64,000 nt of DNA from Liolophura sinensis (Eukaryota > Mollusca > Polyplacophora > Chitonida > Chitonidae): positions 7,912,324-7,976,323 of the forward strand of contig NC_088299.1 in assembly GCF_032854445.1 (NCBI RefSeq), written 5' to 3'. A program made the position numbers and the translations under genes. The notes under the pieces are model-generated. The model had not been told where the DNA came from, searched no databases, and saw only the letters and a program-made list of their open reading frames with translations. Shown piece by piece: positions 60,361-64,000 of the stretch. The number at the start of each line of letters is the position of its first letter. The stretch's first letter is position 1.

Positions 60361-61496
60361 TTCGCACACTCTCCTCTGATTGCTTTATGATCTCAACAGA
60401 CTTCCAAAACTGCGCCAAAATTGAATGTATGTTCAACGTTAGAAAATTAATTTGAACCCGTCTACATCTGTACATGTGATTATTGCTAAGCCAGGTATTT
60501 AGCAGAGTCTTGATACTGGAAATGATGATCACATCTATGCGCTGCACCCAAAGGGGCTGCTTTAATGTCCAAAGATTTGTGTATATCCGCCTTAAAGCTA
60601 TCAGTCAAATTAATATATGGCTCAGTCGGTTAAAGGTGGAGAAAACATAAAACACTAGATGAAGTTCAGATGAAAGAGTTTGAAAAGTCAGTCGTTATGA
60701 GATTTGTCATCTTCCCGGCGATGGGCGGTGGTTTACTCCGAGCTCTTCAGTTTCTTCCCCCCATGCATATGGGCTACACCTGGTCGCTGTCATAAAAGTG
60801 AACAATGACTGAGTCTTCCGTTAAACACCAACAAATTTTAAAAAATGAATATACAAATATATAAGTTAAACATTGAAATTTTCCGATATATGAAAGATGT
60901 TCAAGATGCAGCAATAAAAAGAAATGCTGGAAATAAGCCTATACTACAAGACATTATACAACTGAAAGGACAAGACAAATGTTTCTGTATAGTGCTGCCA
61001 CAGTTTGTAGTGAAGGCAGATAAGTCCGCTTATATATCACTGGAAAGATTTATTTATTAATTATTATGTGCTTGATACTTAACGCGTTACTCAATAATAT
61101 TTATATATAGTTATACAGATAAGAGTAGCCATTCATGCGTAATTTTGCATAGCAAAATTCACCGGAAGTCACCAATGACCCATACACCTAAAATTAATAC
61201 CACTACACCTGACCTGTGAATAAAACATTAGTATTATTTAAAAAGTAACGTTTACAGCTAAAAAAAACCGTTTGTGAAGTGTATCACGTGAATTAAAAAT
61301 TGCTGGAATTCGTGACCCGCCTACGATCAGGTTGGAGGCCGTCACATTAAAAGTATTTAAACCATATTTTACATGGCGACTAAACATCCACGGTAAGAAG
61401 AATTTCTTTTACTATCAGTTTGGAAATTATGCTTATAAATTACCCAGTATATAGTAGAAGTGTTAGTTATAAAATATTGGTTTCGAAACTAATATA

Positions 61497-63023
61497 AACT
61501 CTGTCAAAAAAGAAACGCAAACCCTGTCCTCGGATATCAAAAATTCGTTCGAATAAAGTTATTGCTTCCAAACTAAATTTTAGCCAAATGTAATGAAATT
61601 ATACACGTTTTTAATGAAGATTACCATCCAAACAACTGTCTTTTCTCTCCTAAGTGTATTTTATTGCTTATGACGTCACAACGCATGGACTGACCCTCTT
61701 GACGTCGCACACAGAACCATTCACATGCAAATCATGTCAATGGCAGTTATAGTGTGGGGGTGTACAAAAGCCCATGTGCTTTCGTATTTTATTCATTCAT
61801 TCGTCGACGAAAGGCAGTCGGTAAAATGCCGCGACTGAGTGCTGCCGACCGAAATATCGCCATTGGTCGTCTTCAAGCCGGAGAAAGTTTTGGTACTATT
61901 GCACGACACCTAAATGTTCACAAAACAACGATATCCCGACTTTGGAGCCGTTACAACAACTTTAATTCGACCAACGATCGCCCGAGAAGTGGAAGGCCAA
62001 GAATCACGACCCCACTTCAAGATCGGTACATCCGGGTCCTTCACCTGCGTAATCGGCATGCCCTACCAATCGTGACTGCCACACAAATACCAGGTTTGAG
62101 GAGAGTGTCGGCTCAAACGATTAGGAGCCGTCTGAAAGAAGCGGGTTTACGTGCCTGTAGACCAGTTGTTAGACCTGTACTACGCCCCTTACATCGACGC
62201 CTACGACTCAGGTGGTGCAACAACGTAAGGATATGGACTTTGCAAAACTGGAGGCGCATCTGGTTTTCTCATGAATCCCGTTTTCTTTTGACACGTCACG
62301 ACGGAAGACAGCGTGTGTATAGGAGACGTCATGAACGCTTTGCGCCCATCTGCGTCCGGCAGGTGGACAGATTTGGCGGAGGCAGTGTTATGGTTTGGGG
62401 AGCCATCTCGTACAACCAGAAATCAGACTTGGGGATCGTTCCAGGGAACCTGACAGCCCAACGTTACATCAACCACGTGTTACAGCCTCACCTTCTCCCG
62501 ATTATTGACAGACAGACACAGCTTTTTCAACAGGACAACGCCAGGCCTCATACTGCACGTGCAACAATGAACTTTCTGCAGGATTCCGTCAATGTCTTGC
62601 CGTGGCCCTCTAAATCACCAGACCTCAATCCTATTGAACACCTGTGGGATACTCTGGATCGACACGTGCGTCAACGTCAGCCACCGCCACAGACGCTTCA
62701 ACAGCTCGCCGTTGCGTTACAGGAGGAGTGGAGGGCCATTCCCCAGGAGAGAATCCGGCGTCTTATCCGTTCTTGTCCAAGGAGATGCCGTGCAGTGATT
62801 GCAGCTCGTGGTGGTCATACGAGATACTGAGGAAGACGCCCCCTGGTGAGCAACTGGTGTCTGTGAGATGACTTTTGAATAGACAGTTTTAAACATGACC
62901 ATCTTGATTATTATTCTGCCAAATTTCTGACTTCTGTCTTCAACAAGAAAAAGTTGTGCCGTCCTAAAACTAAATATTAAAATCTCTAAAATATGGGGGT
63001 TGAGTTTCTTTTTTGACAGAGTT
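61497..63023 (+). mobile_element. Tc1/mariner-type DNA transposon, complete ends
   Basis: A 1,527-bp element. The left end AACTCTGTCAAAAAAGAAAC is repeated exactly in inverse at the right end (GTTTCTTTTTTGACAGAGTT), a 20-bp terminal inverted repeat. TA target duplications stand at 61495-61496 and 63024-63025. One uninterrupted transposase frame fills the middle. The same place in duplication copy A (about 51086) is empty, so it inserted after the duplication or was lost from A. Confidence 0.95.
61826..62830 (+). CDS. Tc1-family transposase, 334 aa, first catalytic Asp replaced by His
   Basis: Cut-and-paste transposase. The N-terminal helix-turn-helix pair covers about residues 1-110: SFGTIARHLNVHKTTISRLW, then the GRPR hook (RPRSGRPRITT). 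The catalytic domain has WFSHESRF where relatives have F-S/T-DES, so Asp is His; then VDRFGGGSVMVWGAIS, the second Asp in FQQDNARPHTA, and Glu in SPDLNPIEHLW. By count 33 residues separate the second Asp and the Glu, against 34 in the usual DD34E group. No stop or frameshift interrupts it. The Met at 61826 starts MPRLSAADRN, the usual family start; an upstream in-frame start at 61754 is less likely. Confidence 0.94.
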   Translation: MPRLSAADRNIAIGRLQAGESFGTIARHLNVHKTTISRLWSRYNNFNSTNDRPRSGRPRITTPLQDRYIRVLHLRNRHALPIVTATQIPGLRRVSAQTIRSRLKEAGLRACRPVVRPVLRPLHRRLRLRWCNNVRIWTLQNWRRIWFSHESRFLLTRHDGRQRVYRRRHERFAPICVRQVDRFGGGSVMVWGAISYNQKSDLGIVPGNLTAQRYINHVLQPHLLPIIDRQTQLFQQDNARPHTARATMNFLQDSVNVLPWPSKSPDLNPIEHLWDTLDRHVRQRQPPPQTLQQLAVALQEEWRAIPQERIRRLIRSCPRRCRAVIAARGGHTRY

Positions 63024-64000
63024 TAGTATGTAAAAATACATGCATGGACCTATATATAAAAAACGAATAACTATATTCCACGCAATTCGCCCAAGTAAAA
63101 TAAAGGTTTCCAGTGATAAATATAAGAATTCAGTTTCGTCTAAACTTCCCTTGACGTTCAGATCATGCGCATTAGGCCTATAAGTCCTTCCAGAGATCAG
63201 TTCCTGGATCACAGCCGATATGTCTTCTGTGAATCCAAGATCGGGATCAAGTATTGCACCAGGAGTTTCCAGTGGCGGAAGAAGTAGGTCTCATTGGGAC
63301 GGTGATGTGCTTCCAAATGGCTCTTTGCCAAAATAAAAAAAATCAAAAAAAAATCTGGAACTGCATGGAATCAACACGCGCGTTAGACGGTCTATACTGT
63401 AAGCAGGCTATAGAACTATTTACAATAGGTCTAACTTACTTACGTCAGTACATGAACTCAGGGTGTCATCACCTCACAAAAGAGAGTATATGCGATGTCC
63501 TGTGTTAGTTTGAGTCTATATCAGATGACAATCCATGCCTGTACTCATGACTCAAGTCCGGGATGGAATCGCCCAATAGTGGACTCATCCATCTGGTCGG
63601 TACTCTACCAAACTTCCGTTGCGTATATAAAGGTTACACTTTGACATTCATTTATTTTCCGTCCTATATCCATGTTATAAATTTGTATATTTTTGCACTC
63701 AAATCCATGTGTCATCGTCAAACATTCGTGTGGCATCATACCCTACAACCATATATAGCTTCCACTTTCTTTTACAACACATACAGGCTTATACAAAATT
63801 GTACTTAACATGACCAATATGTCTTTTTAAATTATAGCGGCTAGAAGTAAGGGCTCAGAGTGTTACCATGGTAACCTCCAGAGCAGTGTCTAGCAATACT
63901 TGCTATAAAGGCTTCAGCACTTTCAACGGTGAAACATTTTCAATGGATATCGAATAACAAAACAAGGTGCATCCATGGTGCATATCGAATATGGTGCATC

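Larger units (their letters stand above)
60370..63960. repeat. Segmental duplication, copy B (upstream of regucalcin-2)
   Basis: Paralogous to 49200-52330 with the same block order. It lacks the two SINEs and the AT-rich insert of copy A and instead carries the Tc1-like element at 61497-63023. The similarity continues nearly to the window end, so the right limit is unknown. Short paired open frames (51905 and 63563) are conserved only because of the duplication. Confidence 0.9.

Noticed and set aside
61754-61825. Earlier in-frame start of the Tc1 transposase
   Set aside because: The added 24 residues do not resemble the family N-terminus, whereas MPRLSAADRN at 61826 does.

Overview
The window is eukaryotic nuclear DNA: AT-rich, with genes split by GT-AG introns and a dense load of SINEs, a LINE, a Tc1-type transposon, MITE-like elements and minisatellites. 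The gene set (ionotropic glutamate receptor, BLOC-1 subunit, regucalcin pair) is that of an animal. The abundant tRNA-derived SINE with a tail like CAATCAAATAAATAAATA, and the style of the LINE, suggest a marine lophotrochozoan (mollusc or brachiopod-like). That placement is inference; the species cannot be read from the sequence.

Layout. (1) 2656-29884, plus strand: nine exons of an ionotropic glutamate receptor (iGluR) superfamily gene whose 5' exons lie outside the window. Its introns hold palindrome-rich CCATGGTAA arrays, SINEs, a 47-bp minisatellite, and a 5.9-kb LINE with a 14-bp target duplication. (2) 34338-38115, plus strand: a complete five-exon BLOC1S4 (cappuccino) gene, 208 aa. 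(3) 44017-49189 and 55409-60360, minus strand: two tandem regucalcin/SMP30 genes, each with five coding exons of identical lengths (157, 180, 219, 135, 212 nt) encoding 300 aa. The regions upstream of both copies are also duplicated. The upstream copy of gene 1 carries two SINEs and the upstream copy of gene 2 carries a Tc1-like transposon.

The genes do not form one pathway: the iGluR is a membrane channel, BLOC1S4 serves lysosome-related organelle biogenesis, and regucalcin is a soluble metal-dependent lactonase.

Most notable observations. Two minisatellites are built from a splice site of the gene they sit in. A 30-bp array copies the 3' splice acceptor of the last iGluR exon about ten times, and a 25/27-bp array copies the 5' splice donor of regucalcin-2 exon 1 about seventeen times. 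Regucalcin-1 has lost three of the known active-site residues (E to K, N to S, N to S) that regucalcin-2 keeps, so it looks like a pseudoenzyme. Regucalcin-1 also uses a GC-AG intron where its paralogue has GT-AG. The Tc1-like transposase has an uninterrupted frame, but its first catalytic Asp is His. All exon boundaries were placed by hand from splice consensus, phase and paralogue comparison. No expression data or database search was available.
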